A stretch of DNA of 64,000 nucleotides from Mycobacterium cookii. GTDB taxonomy: Bacteria > Actinomycetota > Actinomycetes > Mycobacteriales > Mycobacteriaceae. Positions 1 through 10,112 of the stretch are shown here, one piece after another. The position numbers were made by a program, and so were the translations under genes. The notes under the pieces are model-generated. The model was not told the origin of the DNA. It did no database searches and saw nothing but the letters and a program-made list of their open reading frames with translations. Position 1 is the first letter of the stretch, and the number at the start of each line of letters is the position of its first letter. The stretch covers positions 4,154,001-4,218,000 of the forward strand of contig NZ_AP022569.1 of assembly GCF_010727945.1 (NCBI RefSeq), written 5' to 3'.

Positions 1-891
1 AATCCGTTGCAGCAGAACTGCGTACGCGCGCGCTGCCGTCTGGTCAGAGGCGATGATCATGCCGCCGGCGTCCGGCACTCCGCCGTCGCGGAGCTGGCGC
101 AGCCGGGTGTCGGCCGCGGTGACGACCGCCGGCATCCACTCGCCGGCCGGGTCCAGCGCGGTGCGCCAGGCTCGTGCCGTGTGTTCGGCGGTGGCGGGCT
201 CACCGAGCCGCGCGGCGTATTCCGCGCCGGCACTGTCGCGCCATCGGGTCTCTCCGGAATACGCCAGGAACACCACTGGTCGCACCACACCGTCGGCCAG
301 CGCGTCGGTGTAGCCGTAGGTGTGGTCGGCCTGCGAACGCAGCAGGCCGGCGCCGTCCGGCTCGTAGCGCACGAACGGAATCGCAGCGTCGTCGCTGCGA
401 AATGGCGTGCCGGTCAACGCCAATCGTCGGGTGGCGTCGCCGAACGCCTCCAGGATCGCGTCACCCCAACTCTTGGCGTCGCCGCCGTGATGGATCTCGT
501 CGAAGATGACCAACGTCCGTCTGGCCTCGGTACGCACCCGATGGCGGGCGGGGTGTTTGGCGACCTGTGCGTAGGTGACGACGGTGCCGTGATACTCCGA
601 CGAGGTGTGCGCGGCACTGTTGCGGAACTTCGGGTCCAGCGCGATGCCGTCCTGCGCCGCGGCCCATGCCCACTGCACCTTCAGGTGTTCGGTGGGCACC
701 ACGACGGTGATCGCCTCGATGACGCGGTCGGCCAGCAACTCGCCGGCGATGCGCAGAGCAAACGCGGTCTTGCCTGCGCCGGGGGTGGCGACCAGCAGAA
801 AATCCCGCGGTTTGGTGGTCAGATAACGCACCAAGGCTCGCCGCTGCCAGCCCCGCAAAGCCCGGGTGCTGGGCGCTTCAACTGCCCGCAC
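1..891 (-). CDS. DEAD/DEAH-box helicase, SF2 (3' end missing)
   Basis: Reading leftwards from a GTG at 891, the frame runs uninterrupted off the window edge, giving 297 residues of a superfamily 2 helicase. Visible motifs are a Walker A (ATPGAGKT, about residue 35), a DEIHH box (about residue 120) and a TGTP motif III, all in the first RecA-like domain. The second domain would lie outside the window. The start is set by AGGAG seven bases upstream and by an in-frame TAG just before it. Motor activity on nucleic acid is inferred from the family. Substrate and pathway cannot be told, and I see no paired nuclease or methylase gene here. Confidence 0.85.
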   Translation of the reverse strand, partial: MRAVEAPSTRALRGWQRRALVRYLTTKPRDFLLVATPGAGKTAFALRIAGELLADRVIEAITVVVPTEHLKVQWAWAAAQDGIALDPKFRNSAAHTSSEYHGTVVTYAQVAKHPARHRVRTEARRTLVIFDEIHHGGDAKSWGDAILEAFGDATRRLALTGTPFRSDDAAIPFVRYEPDGAGLLRSQADHTYGYTDALADGVVRPVVFLAYSGETRWRDSAGAEYAARLGEPATAEHTARAWRTALDPAGEWMPAVVTAADTRLRQLRDGGVPDAGGMIIASDQTAARAYAVLLQRI

Positions 892-1017
892 CCGCAGACT
901 CCTATCTGGTCGAGATGCAGTCTAGGGCAAGGACATCGGGGCGTGCATCTCCGCAGGACAGCGGCGAGTCGCAGCAATCGCTGGTGCGATGTCCGCACAT
1001 TTGACATTGTTCAGATC

Positions 1018-1497
1018 GTGATTACCGGATTGGCGCATACCGGCGTCTGCGTGCCCGACTGCGAAGCCGCGGTGGCGTTCTACCGCGACGTCTTGGGTCT
1101 GCGCGTGCTGTCGCCGCCTTACGTGATGGCGGGTGATGCGATCCGCGACGACATGGGTCAGTTGGTATCCGATCCCACGATGAAGGCGGCGATCGTCGGG
1201 TTCGACGACGACGGAGACCGGGTTCTCGAGGTGATCGAGTATCTCGGCGTCGCCGGCGGCGATCAGCGCAGCGCCGCCGCCATCACCGACTACGGGCTGT
1301 CGCATGTCGGCTTGATCTGTGAGGACCTCGACGCCACCCGGGCCCACCTCGAGGCCAACGGAGTGCGCTTTCTCGTCGACGGCGTCGCCGACGTGGCGCG
1401 CGTCCGCACGACATGGTTCGTCGACCCGTGGGGTGTGGTGTTCATCCTCGTCGAGAAGAGCAGGCCGCAGCGTCCGTACTTCGCGCAGTGGGGCTGA
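1018..1497 (+). CDS. VOC (glyoxalase/dioxygenase fold) family protein
   Basis: A 159-residue protein with the vicinal-oxygen-chelate pattern. The N-terminal strand GLAHTGVCVPD is followed by an AFYRDVLGLRV helix-strand, and a second half carries LSHVGLICEDLD and FVDPWGVVFILVE. The His in each half and the final Glu are likely metal ligands. The GTG start at 1018 directly precedes the first conserved strand; a longer upstream reading in this frame is antisense to the helicase. It lies 20 bases before the peptidase-like gene and could share its transcript. The substrate is unknown, and family members range from glyoxalases to methylmalonyl-CoA epimerases. Confidence 0.75.
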   Translation: MITGLAHTGVCVPDCEAAVAFYRDVLGLRVLSPPYVMAGDAIRDDMGQLVSDPTMKAAIVGFDDDGDRVLEVIEYLGVAGGDQRSAAAITDYGLSHVGLICEDLDATRAHLEANGVRFLVDGVADVARVRTTWFVDPWGVVFILVEKSRPQRPYFAQWG

Positions 1498-1517
1498 AGC
1501 GCTCTAGCATCGATGCG

Positions 1518-2207
1518 GTGACCGACGAAAGTGTCCGAGCCGAACGGCTTCTGGACGCCGAGGCCAAGGCGGCGCAGCTGTTCGACGAGATCGAGGGGCG
1601 CGCGATGATCCGCGCCGGCATCGGCGAACAGCAGTTGTCCGACGAGATCAACGCGTTGGCCGCGGACCTGTTCGGGGTCGACAGGCATTGGCATCGCCGG
1701 ATCGTGCGGGCCGGCGAGAACACCCTGCAACCGTTCAAGGAGCGACCGCCAGACCGCCAGATCGTCGACGACGACATCGTGTTCCTCGATTTCGGTCCGA
1801 TCTTCGAAGAGTGGGAAGCGGATTTTGGGCGCACCTACGTGCTCGGCGACGATCCGGACAAGCTCGCCGTCCGCGACGCCCTGCCGCGGGTGTGGCAGGC
1901 CGGCCGCGACTATTTCGAGAGCCACCCGCAAGTGACCGGCGCCGAGTTGTTCGACGCCTCCGTCGAGGCCGCCCGTGCCGAGGGTTTCGGTTGGGGCAGT
2001 CACATCGCCGGCCATCTGGTCGGGGAGTTCCCGCACAAGAAGATCGCCGGGACAGCCACCGAGTGGTACATCATGCCCGGGTCGACCAAGCCGATGCGGC
2101 GCGCCGATCCCAGTGGGCGGCGCTGTCACTGGATCCTCGAGATCCACCTGATCGACCCGCAGCGCCGCTTCGGCGGTTTCTACGAGCAGCTGCTCGATCT
2201 GCCCTGA
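1518..2207 (+). CDS. M24 family (pita-bread fold) metallopeptidase-like protein
   Basis: A 229-residue M24-type protein. Candidate metal ligands appear in the usual order: Asp in VFLDFGP, Asp in ADFGRTY, His in AGHLVGEFPH, Glu in LEIHLI and Glu in GFYEQLL. It has no N-terminal creatinase-like domain, so it resembles compact methionine or Xaa-Pro aminopeptidase relatives. The GTG at 1518 lies eight bases beyond a TAGCAT hexamer and has no clear Shine-Dalgarno, which fits a leaderless start. Peptidase activity is inferred from ligand order; the substrate is unknown. Confidence 0.75.
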   Translation: MTDESVRAERLLDAEAKAAQLFDEIEGRAMIRAGIGEQQLSDEINALAADLFGVDRHWHRRIVRAGENTLQPFKERPPDRQIVDDDIVFLDFGPIFEEWEADFGRTYVLGDDPDKLAVRDALPRVWQAGRDYFESHPQVTGAELFDASVEAARAEGFGWGSHIAGHLVGEFPHKKIAGTATEWYIMPGSTKPMRRADPSGRRCHWILEIHLIDPQRRFGGFYEQLLDLP

Positions 2208-2210
2208 GGC

Positions 2211-3119
2211 TCAGACCGGATAGGTGACCGCGGTCAACTCCTCTGACACCGTCCACAACCGTCGCTGCCGGTCGGCGTCGTGCGACTTCTTGCTGGATCC
2301 CACGATCTTGGGGTAGCCCCGGGTTTGGCCGAGGCCGCCGGGGCCGTAGTACTGCCCGCCGAGCACCGCCGGGTCGGTGGCAGCACGCAGCTGTGGCAGA
2401 GCGCCCATGGCCGCGTCCTGGAATATCGGTGCCAGCACGGGATAGGCGGTCGCAGCCCAGCTCGGCAGGTGGCGCATCAGCTCGGTGTTCGAGCCGCCGG
2501 GGTGGGCGGCCACCGCGATCGTCGTGCCGTGCGAAGCGAGCCTCCGTTGCAGCTCGTAGGTGAACAGCAGGTTGGCGAGCTTGGCCTGCCCGTAGGCAGA
2601 AACCCGGTTGTAGCTGTGTTCCCACTGCAGATCGTCGAAATGGATGTCGGCACGAATTCGGTGGCCGATGCTGCTGACCGTGACGACCCGGGAGCCGGCG
2701 ACCGGCAACAGCCGATCCAGCAGCAGGCCGGTGAAAGCGAAGTGGCCCAGGTGGTTGGTACCGAACTGCAACTCGAACCCGTCTTTGGTGGTCGACTTCG
2801 GCGGGTACATCACGCCGGCGTTGTTGATCAGCAAGTCGATGCGCTCGTGGTCGGACCGTAGTTGGCGCGCGGCAGCGCGAACGGACTCCAGTGACGTCAG
2901 GTCGAGCTCCTGGAGCGCGACGTCGGCCTGCGGGCTTTGGGCGGTGATCCTCGAGATGGCGTCCTTGCCCTTGTCCAGATTGCGGACCGCCAACACCACA
3001 TGGGCCCCGTGCGCCGCCAGGGCCAGGGCGGTCTCGTAGCCGAGCCCCGTGTTGGCACCGGTGATGACGGCGACGCGGCCGCTCTGATCGGGAATGTCCG
3101 CTGTTGTCCACTTGGCCAT
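2211..3119 (-). CDS. Short-chain dehydrogenase/reductase (Rv0439c-like)
   Basis: A 302-residue SDR of the retinol-dehydrogenase/WW-oxidoreductase-like group. It has a TGANTGLG nucleotide-binding turn near residue 20, an NNAG motif near residue 100, and a YGQAK catalytic pair with an upstream Ser in VSSIGH. It is expected to be an NAD(P)-dependent cytoplasmic oxidoreductase of unknown substrate. It sits where M. tuberculosis has Rv0439c, upstream of groEL2. It is divergent from the TetR gene at 3222, and the 102-base space between them holds a long inverted repeat, so that TetR protein probably controls it. Confidence 0.85.
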   Translation of the reverse strand: MAKWTTADIPDQSGRVAVITGANTGLGYETALALAAHGAHVVLAVRNLDKGKDAISRITAQSPQADVALQELDLTSLESVRAAARQLRSDHERIDLLINNAGVMYPPKSTTKDGFELQFGTNHLGHFAFTGLLLDRLLPVAGSRVVTVSSIGHRIRADIHFDDLQWEHSYNRVSAYGQAKLANLLFTYELQRRLASHGTTIAVAAHPGGSNTELMRHLPSWAATAYPVLAPIFQDAAMGALPQLRAATDPAVLGGQYYGPGGLGQTRGYPKIVGSSKKSHDADRQRRLWTVSEELTAVTYPV

Positions 3120-3140
3120 GCCGAACTCCTAAGCTGTAAG

Positions 3141-3201
3141 GTAAACGGGGCGTGCGCTCCGGTTCTGCTGTCGACTATACGGAACGCGCGCCCCGGTTTG
3201 T
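3141..3201. promoter_or_regulatory. Inverted repeat between SDR and TetR genes, candidate operator
   Basis: Two near-identical arms in opposite orientation, about 3141-3161 and 3180-3201, share a core of the form AAAC(C)GGGGCG.GCG.TCC. Each arm is itself an imperfect palindrome. The position between divergent SDR and TetR genes is typical of a TetR operator, possibly with two dimer sites. Binding is inferred. Confidence 0.5.
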
Positions 3202-3221
3202 CAACCTCTAGGCGGTGCGAG

Positions 3222-3788
3222 ATGTCTGTACCCGCTCGGCCGCTCCGCGCCGACGCGGCCCGCAACCGGGCCCGCGTGCTCGAGACCGCCTACGAGACGT
3301 TCGCCGCAGAGGGTCTCGCGGTGCCGATCGACGAGATCGCGCGTCGCGCCGGCGTCGGCGCCGGCACCGTCTACCGGCATTTCCCGACGAAGGAAGATCT
3401 GTTCCGAGCGGTGGTCGACAGCCGGATACGGCACATCATCGACGAGGGTCGCGCATTGTTGAATACGCCCGGACCTGGGGAAGCGCTGTTCGCGTTCCTG
3501 CGGTCGATGGTGCTGGACTGGGGCGCCACCGACCAGGGTCTGGTCGATGCGCTGGCCGGGCTGGGCATCGACGTCGACTCCGTCGCGCCCGACGCCGACG
3601 CCGCGTTCCGCGGCTTGATCGGCGAGCTGCTGGCCGCCGCGCAACGCGCCGGAACGGTGCGCCCCGACGTCGACGTGGCCGAGATCAAGACACTCATGGT
3701 GGGGTGCCAGGCGATGCAGGGCTACGACGAAGCGCGCGCCGAACGGGTCACCGACGTGGTGATCGACGGCCTGCGGGCCCCGTCTTAG
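3222..3788 (+). CDS. TetR/AcrR family transcriptional regulator
   Basis: A 188-residue regulator. The N-terminal helix-turn-helix contains AVPIDEIARRAGVGAGTVYR followed by HFPTKEDLF (about residues 30-60), and the rest is a helical ligand-binding domain resembling the SBD of mycobacterial TetR proteins. The ATG at 3222 gives the usual TetR length. It is divergent from an SDR gene with an inverted repeat between them, so it probably represses that gene and itself. The ligand is unknown. Confidence 0.85.
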   Translation: MSVPARPLRADAARNRARVLETAYETFAAEGLAVPIDEIARRAGVGAGTVYRHFPTKEDLFRAVVDSRIRHIIDEGRALLNTPGPGEALFAFLRSMVLDWGATDQGLVDALAGLGIDVDSVAPDADAAFRGLIGELLAAAQRAGTVRPDVDVAEIKTLMVGCQAMQGYDEARAERVTDVVIDGLRAPS

Positions 3789-3801
3789 GGCATTTCGGCT
3801 G

Positions 3802-3828
3802 GTTGCACTCGGCATAGGCGAGTGCTAA
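3802..3828. promoter_or_regulatory. CIRCE element 1 (HrcA operator)
   Basis: GCACTC, nine bases, GAGTGC, with the right arm extended to GAGTGCTAA. The consensus is TTAGCACTC-N9-GAGTGCTAA. It lies in the groEL2 upstream region. HrcA repression is established for this element family. Confidence 0.9.
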
Positions 3829-3836
3829 GAATGACA

Positions 3837-3863
3837 TTGGCACTCGCGACCGGCGAGTGCTAG
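3837..3863. promoter_or_regulatory. CIRCE element 2 (HrcA operator)
   Basis: A second copy, TTGGCACTC-N9-GAGTGCTAG, lies eight bases after the first. Two tandem HrcA sites before groEL2 imply tight heat-shock control. Confidence 0.9.
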
Positions 3864-5606
<1,743 letters not shown>

Positions 5607-5633
5607 TTCGACGTCCAAAAGGCAAACGAGAAG

Positions 5634-5661
5634 CCCGGTCCCGACGTGGGGCCGGGTTTTT
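5634..5661 (+). terminator. Intrinsic terminator of groEL2
   Basis: A G+C-rich stem (CCCGGTCCC paired with GGGGCCGGG) with a short loop is followed by five T residues, 28 bases after the groEL2 stop. Confidence 0.85.
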
Positions 5662-5723
5662 CGTATTTCTGGGTAACTGATGTACTGAACATTCGAACAG
5701 TGCGGGATGAAGGGGATGGCACA

Positions 5724-6098
5724 GTGGGAATATCGTTACGGCACATGCTTTTTGGAGTGATTCCCGGCTGCGTGCTCTGCCTGATGGTTGCACCGACGGC
5801 CGGTGCCGCGCCCGATCCGTGCTCGGCCAGCGGCGTCGCCGCTACTGCCAGCGGCGTGCTGAACTCGGCGAGCGGCTACCTGGATGCTCATCCTGACGCG
5901 AACAATGTGCTGACCGCTGCCGTCAATCAACCGCCGGCCGATGCGAAGTCGTCGATCCGGGGCTATTTCATCAGCCACCCCGGCCAGGCGTTGGACTTGA
6001 AGAACATCGCCCAGCCGCTGCTCAACCTCAAGGGCCAGTGCAACGCGTCGGTGTCGCCCGACCAGCTGGCCGGCCTGTTCGACGCGCTGTCCAATTAA
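5724..6098 (+). CDS. Secreted hemophore-related protein (Rv0203/Rv1174c-type family)
   Basis: A 124-residue exported protein. A hydrophobic N-terminus ending in GAA gives a signal peptide of about 28 residues, and the mature part starts PDPCSASGVAATASGV. It has two Cys (DPC and GQCN) and a helical body with YLDAHPDANNVLTA and YFISHPGQALDL, the pattern of mycobacterial hemophore-related small secreted proteins. Haem binding is known only for some members, so it is inferred here. The GTG at 5724 follows an AAGGGG ribosome site; upstream residues in the frame overlap the groEL2 terminator. It sits tail-to-tail with the monooxygenase, four bases away. Confidence 0.7.
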   Translation: MGISLRHMLFGVIPGCVLCLMVAPTAGAAPDPCSASGVAATASGVLNSASGYLDAHPDANNVLTAAVNQPPADAKSSIRGYFISHPGQALDLKNIAQPLLNLKGQCNASVSPDQLAGLFDALSN

Positions 6099-6102
6099 CG
6101 CG

Positions 6103-7623
6103 TCAAGCGACGCCGGCGGTTGCGACCGAGCGCGCGGCGGTGCTGAATCGCAAAGCAGGGTCGGCCACCGGACCCCTGCGTAGCCGCTCGCGATCTGCGC
6201 GGAAGTTCATCTCCACCGTCCACGGGCCCGTCGTTCCCTGCTGCGGGAACTGCTCGATCGCGCGCAGGATGTAGCCCGCCGAGAAGTCCAGCATCGGGCG
6301 CTTCTCGATGTTCGGGTCATCGCAGACCGGAACGACGGTGGTGTATCCGTGCTCGTCCAGGTAGTCCAGCAGCCGGCACAGGTGCTCACAGATCATGTCC
6401 ACCTTCAGCGTCCAGGACGAGTTGGTGTAGCCGAACGCGTAGGCGAAGTTCGGGATGCCCGACACCATGAAGCTCTTGTAGACCAGGCTCTGGTGTGGAT
6501 CTTGCACGTCGCCGTCCACCGAGAGCTGGATGCCACCGAACGGAAGCAGTTTCAGGCCGGTCGCAGTGACGATGATGTCTGCCTTCAACTCCCGACCCGA
6601 TTCCAGCAGGATCCCCGTCTTGGTGAAGCGCACGATCTTGTCGGTGACCACCGACGCCTTGCCGCTGCAGATGGCCTTGAACAGATCGTTGTCGGGCACC
6701 GCGCACAGCCGCTGATCCCAGGGCTTGTAGCTGGGATTGAAGTGGGTGTCCAGGTCGTAACCTTTGGGCAGCGCCCGGGTGTTCAGCTCGCGGATGATGC
6801 GGCGCACCACCTTCGGGTGACGCTGGCCCATGGTGTAGATCACCCGCTGCCGGGCCTTATTGATTTCGCGGGTGATCCGGTAAGCGGTCTTGTCCGGCAA
6901 CACTTTTCGCAGACCGTTGGCGATCGGGTCCTTACGCGGAAGCGGCATGACGTAGGTCGGTGACCGCTGCAGCATGGTGATGTGCGCGACGTCGTCGGCC
7001 ATTGCCGGGATCAGGGTGACCGCGGTGGCGCCGCTGCCGATGACGACGACCTCCTTGTCGCGGTAATCGAGGTCCTCGGGCCAGAACTGCGGGTGTACGA
7101 CGACGCCCTCGAAGTCTTCCTGGCCCTCGAAGTGGGGAGTGTGGCCGGCGGCGTAGTCGTAGTAACCGGTCGCGCTGAACAGCCAGCCGCAGGTCACTTC
7201 TGACTGCTTGCCGTCAACCTCGAGCACTACCGTCCACCGCGCCGTCTCGCTGCAGAAGTCGGCTCGAATCACTCTGTGCTGGAAGAAGATTCGCTTGGCC
7301 AGGCCGTCCTCGTCGATAACCTCGTGCAGGTAGTCGAGGATCTCGTGCGCGTCGGCGATGGAGTTGTCACTGGTCCACGGCTTGAACTCGTAGCCGAACG
7401 TGTGCAGATCGGAGTCCGACCGGATGCCGGGGTAGCGAAACAGGTCCCAGGTGCCCCCGATCGCGTCGCGGCTGTCCGCGATGGCGAAGGTGCGCCCAGG
7501 TTGCGAGGTGACCAGGTAGTGCCCGAGCCCGATCCCGGATATCCCGGCGCCGACGATGAGGACGTCGACGTGACCGGTCAATGGCTCTTTCGGACGGGCC
7601 TGGTTGAGCGTCTCGGTGGACAT
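6103..7623 (-). CDS. Flavin-dependent (Baeyer-Villiger type) monooxygenase, EthA-like
   Basis: A 506-residue FAD/NADPH monooxygenase. It has GAGISGIG near residue 25, FRYPGIRSDSD, a second Rossmann motif GSGATAV near residue 195, and the Baeyer-Villiger fingerprint F-x-G-x3-H-x3-W-P in FEGVVVHPQFWP. Similarity to recalled EthA (Rv3854c) runs through the whole protein, but EthA is elsewhere in M. tuberculosis, so this may be a paralogue. It should oxidise ketones or thioamide-like compounds. The ATG at 7623 has GGGAG upstream. It is divergent from a TetR gene, an arrangement parallel to ethA-ethR. Confidence 0.85.
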   Translation of the reverse strand: MSTETLNQARPKEPLTGHVDVLIVGAGISGIGLGHYLVTSQPGRTFAIADSRDAIGGTWDLFRYPGIRSDSDLHTFGYEFKPWTSDNSIADAHEILDYLHEVIDEDGLAKRIFFQHRVIRADFCSETARWTVVLEVDGKQSEVTCGWLFSATGYYDYAAGHTPHFEGQEDFEGVVVHPQFWPEDLDYRDKEVVVIGSGATAVTLIPAMADDVAHITMLQRSPTYVMPLPRKDPIANGLRKVLPDKTAYRITREINKARQRVIYTMGQRHPKVVRRIIRELNTRALPKGYDLDTHFNPSYKPWDQRLCAVPDNDLFKAICSGKASVVTDKIVRFTKTGILLESGRELKADIIVTATGLKLLPFGGIQLSVDGDVQDPHQSLVYKSFMVSGIPNFAYAFGYTNSSWTLKVDMICEHLCRLLDYLDEHGYTTVVPVCDDPNIEKRPMLDFSAGYILRAIEQFPQQGTTGPWTVEMNFRADRERLRRGPVADPALRFSTAARSVATAGVA

Positions 7624-7648
7624 GTGCACTCCCGATGTGCGTAGAAAT

Positions 7649-7669
7649 TGTAACAGAAGTAATGTTATA
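7649..7669. promoter_or_regulatory. A+T-rich inverted repeat, candidate TetR operator
   Basis: TGTAACA and TGTTATA face each other across seven bases (six of seven positions pair) between the divergent monooxygenase and TetR genes. This is a likely operator for the adjacent regulator; binding is inferred. Confidence 0.45.
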
Positions 7670-7736
7670 GTTTAGCGACCAGCTGTCAAGGGACTTTCGT
7701 CACATTGGCTAGCCACGAACGAGAAACGAGACATCA

Positions 7737-8348
7737 ATGACAATCGCACCTGTTCAGCGCCGCGCGCCGGTGCAGGAGCGCAGTCGGCGAACGGTCACCC
7801 GCATCCTCGATGCCGCTGCCGCCATCGCCGACGAGCACGGTGTCGAGGCCGCCACCACCCGCGCGATCGCCGACCGTGCCGGCGTCTCCTATCCCTCGCT
7901 CTACCGGTTCTTCGCCGACCGGGAAGCCATCCTCGGTGAACTGCTCGAGCGGCAGTGCGCCGACCTCGACGCCCGCTGCGTGGCTGCGGAAAAGACCTGG
8001 ACGATCACCTCGGTCGCCGACCTCCTCAACAACGAGATCGACGTGCACTTGCGCTATTACTGCGAGCACCCGAGCACAGCGCGGATGTGGATGGGCGGGC
8101 GCACCTCACCGGCGGTCACCAACTACGTTCGGGCCCGCATGCAGACTCTCGCCGACCGGTTGCACGCGCTTCTGGTCGAGCGCGGACTGATCCCGGCCGA
8201 TTCCGATCCACGGGCCATGCTGGTGGCCGTCGAGATGGCCGATCGCATGTTGGAGCTGTCGTACCGCAGCGCGGAGGACTTCGACGAGGAGATCCTCGCC
8301 ATCGGTCGGCGTGCGCTGATCGCCTTCGGCGACGAATTATCTCGCTAG
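7737..8348 (+). CDS. TetR/AcrR family transcriptional regulator
   Basis: A 203-residue regulator with a recognisable TetR DNA-binding domain: TTRAIADRAGVSYPSLYRFF followed by ADREAILGE, at about residues 39-65. The C-terminal part is helical and unassigned. It is divergent from the EthA-like monooxygenase, with a palindrome between, so it probably represses that gene. Its last four bases overlap the end of the amidohydrolase gene on the other strand. Confidence 0.85.
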   Translation: MTIAPVQRRAPVQERSRRTVTRILDAAAAIADEHGVEAATTRAIADRAGVSYPSLYRFFADREAILGELLERQCADLDARCVAAEKTWTITSVADLLNNEIDVHLRYYCEHPSTARMWMGGRTSPAVTNYVRARMQTLADRLHALLVERGLIPADSDPRAMLVAVEMADRMLELSYRSAEDFDEEILAIGRRALIAFGDELSR

Positions 8349-10066
8349 GCGGGAACCTGCTGACGGCCGCGGACCAGCTTGCCCGGCCGTGCGTCGGTGG
8401 GCACGCCGTTCTCGGCGATCACCTCGCCGGAAACGATGGTGGCCACGTAGCCGTCGGCGGTCTGGTCGAGACGGCGGCCACCGGCCGGCAGGTCGTGGGT
8501 GATCACCGGCTTGTGGATGCGCAGCGCCGCGTGGTCGATCACGTTGAGGTCGGCCTTGAAGCCCACGGCGATGCGGCCGCGGTCGCCGAGCCCGGCAACG
8601 CGGGCCGGCACCGAGGTGAGTCGGCGCACGGCCTCGGGCACCTCGAATCGGCCGGACTTGCGGTCGCGCGCCCAGTGCGCCAGGAAATACGTCGAATAGC
8701 TTGCGTCGCAGATCATTCCGTAGTGCGCACCGCCGTCGCCGAGACCGAGCACGACGTCGTCGCGATGGAGTAATTTGCCGACGGTGTCCAGCGAGTTGTT
8801 CTCCAGGTTGCTGGTCGCGACCAGCAGCATGGCGCGTCCGTCGTCGTCGAGCAGCCGGTCGTAGGCCTCTTCCATCGGGTTCACGCCCTTGGCGCGGGCC
8901 CGCGCGCCGATGCTGGTGGCGGGGTCCGGCTCGTAGTTGGGGTCGTCGGTCAGCGGGAAGATCCAGTCCCACATCTGCGTGACGAACAGCAGCGGATGCC
9001 CGGCGCCGGGTTTGTCGGCCAGGATGCGGGCGCGGACCTCGGGCTTACGCATCTCGGCGACGCGCTCGGCCAGCGGCAGGTCCGCGATCTCGCGGTAGCT
9101 GGGGTAGAGCACGAACGGGTTGGCGCTGAGCTGCAGCCCGATGATCAACCCGATCGGACGCGGCAACAACTGCGCAGTCACGTCACCGCCGGCCGCGTTG
9201 GCCTTCTCGATCATCGTGATGGCGTCCGGCCAGGTCGGGTCGCCGGCATTGCCGACGACGAGCGTGAACGTGACGGGCAGTCCGACATCCTCGGCCACGT
9301 CGAACACCGTCTGCAGCACCGGCTGGTAGCCGCCGGCGGGAATGTCGGGCACGAATTGCAACAGCCCGCCACCGCCGTCGACGACGCCGCGCGCGATCTC
9401 CTCGATCTCCTCGCGGGCCGCGTCGTAGCTCGGGATCGGCGATCCGCTCTCGGTTTTGTGGATGGTGAACCGAGACGTCGCGAAGCCCAACGCCCCGACC
9501 TCGACGGCCTCCTTGGCCAGTGCCCGCATCGTGGTGCGGTCCTCGGCGGTGGCCGGTTCGCGGTCGGCGCCGCGCTGGCCCATCACGTAGACCCGCAGCG
9601 GCGAATGCGGCAGATAGGCGGCCACATCAATGTCGCGCTTGCCCGCGTCCAGGGCGTCCATGTACTGCGGGAACGTCTCCCAATTCCACGGCAGGCCGTC
9701 GGTCATCACCACACCGGGAATGTCTTCGACCCCGGCCATCACGTCGACCAGCACGTCGTGGTCCTCTTGGCGGCACGGCGCAAACCCGACGCCGCAGTTG
9801 CCCATCACCACCGTCGTCACCCCGTGCGCCGACGACGGCGTCAACCGGTCCGACCAGATGGATTGACCGTCATAGTGCGTGTGCAGGTCGACAAATCCCG
9901 GCGTGACCAGCAGCCCGGTCGCGTCGATCTCCCGCCGTGCATCCGACCCGTTGACCGAACCGACCACGGCGATCACGCCGTCCTGGACGGCGACGTCACC
10001 GACGTACGGCTCACCTCCCAGCCCGTCGACGATGGTGCCGTTGCGGATGATGAGGTCGTAGGTCAT
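8345..10066 (-). CDS. Amidohydrolase, D-aminoacylase/N-acyl-D-amino-acid deacylase family
   Basis: A 573-residue metal-dependent hydrolase. It opens MTYDLIIRNGTIVDG, has the metal motif DLHTHYD (about residue 60), MGNCGVGFAP, which supplies the Cys ligand seen in this subfamily, and a C-terminal GDGGAHYG motif with the catalytic Asp region. Length and order fit N-acyl-D-amino-acid deacylases and related dihydroorotase-like enzymes. It would hydrolyse an amide or cyclic amide in the cytoplasm; the substrate is unknown. The ATG at 10066 begins at the conserved first strand. It reads tail-to-tail against the TetR gene. Confidence 0.85.
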   Translation of the reverse strand: MTYDLIIRNGTIVDGLGGEPYVGDVAVQDGVIAVVGSVNGSDARREIDATGLLVTPGFVDLHTHYDGQSIWSDRLTPSSAHGVTTVVMGNCGVGFAPCRQEDHDVLVDVMAGVEDIPGVVMTDGLPWNWETFPQYMDALDAGKRDIDVAAYLPHSPLRVYVMGQRGADREPATAEDRTTMRALAKEAVEVGALGFATSRFTIHKTESGSPIPSYDAAREEIEEIARGVVDGGGGLLQFVPDIPAGGYQPVLQTVFDVAEDVGLPVTFTLVVGNAGDPTWPDAITMIEKANAAGGDVTAQLLPRPIGLIIGLQLSANPFVLYPSYREIADLPLAERVAEMRKPEVRARILADKPGAGHPLLFVTQMWDWIFPLTDDPNYEPDPATSIGARARAKGVNPMEEAYDRLLDDDGRAMLLVATSNLENNSLDTVGKLLHRDDVVLGLGDGGAHYGMICDASYSTYFLAHWARDRKSGRFEVPEAVRRLTSVPARVAGLGDRGRIAVGFKADLNVIDHAALRIHKPVITHDLPAGGRRLDQTADGYVATIVSGEVIAENGVPTDARPGKLVRGRQQVPA

Positions 10067-10112
10067 TTAAATAATCTACGACCGTGTCGGTGGCTGGTGC
10101 CAGGATCAAGGT

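Noticed and set aside
7..1017. Upstream extension of the VOC protein through the first kilobase
   Set aside because: This part is antisense to a helicase with Walker A and DEIHH motifs; the VOC fold begins at GTG 1018.
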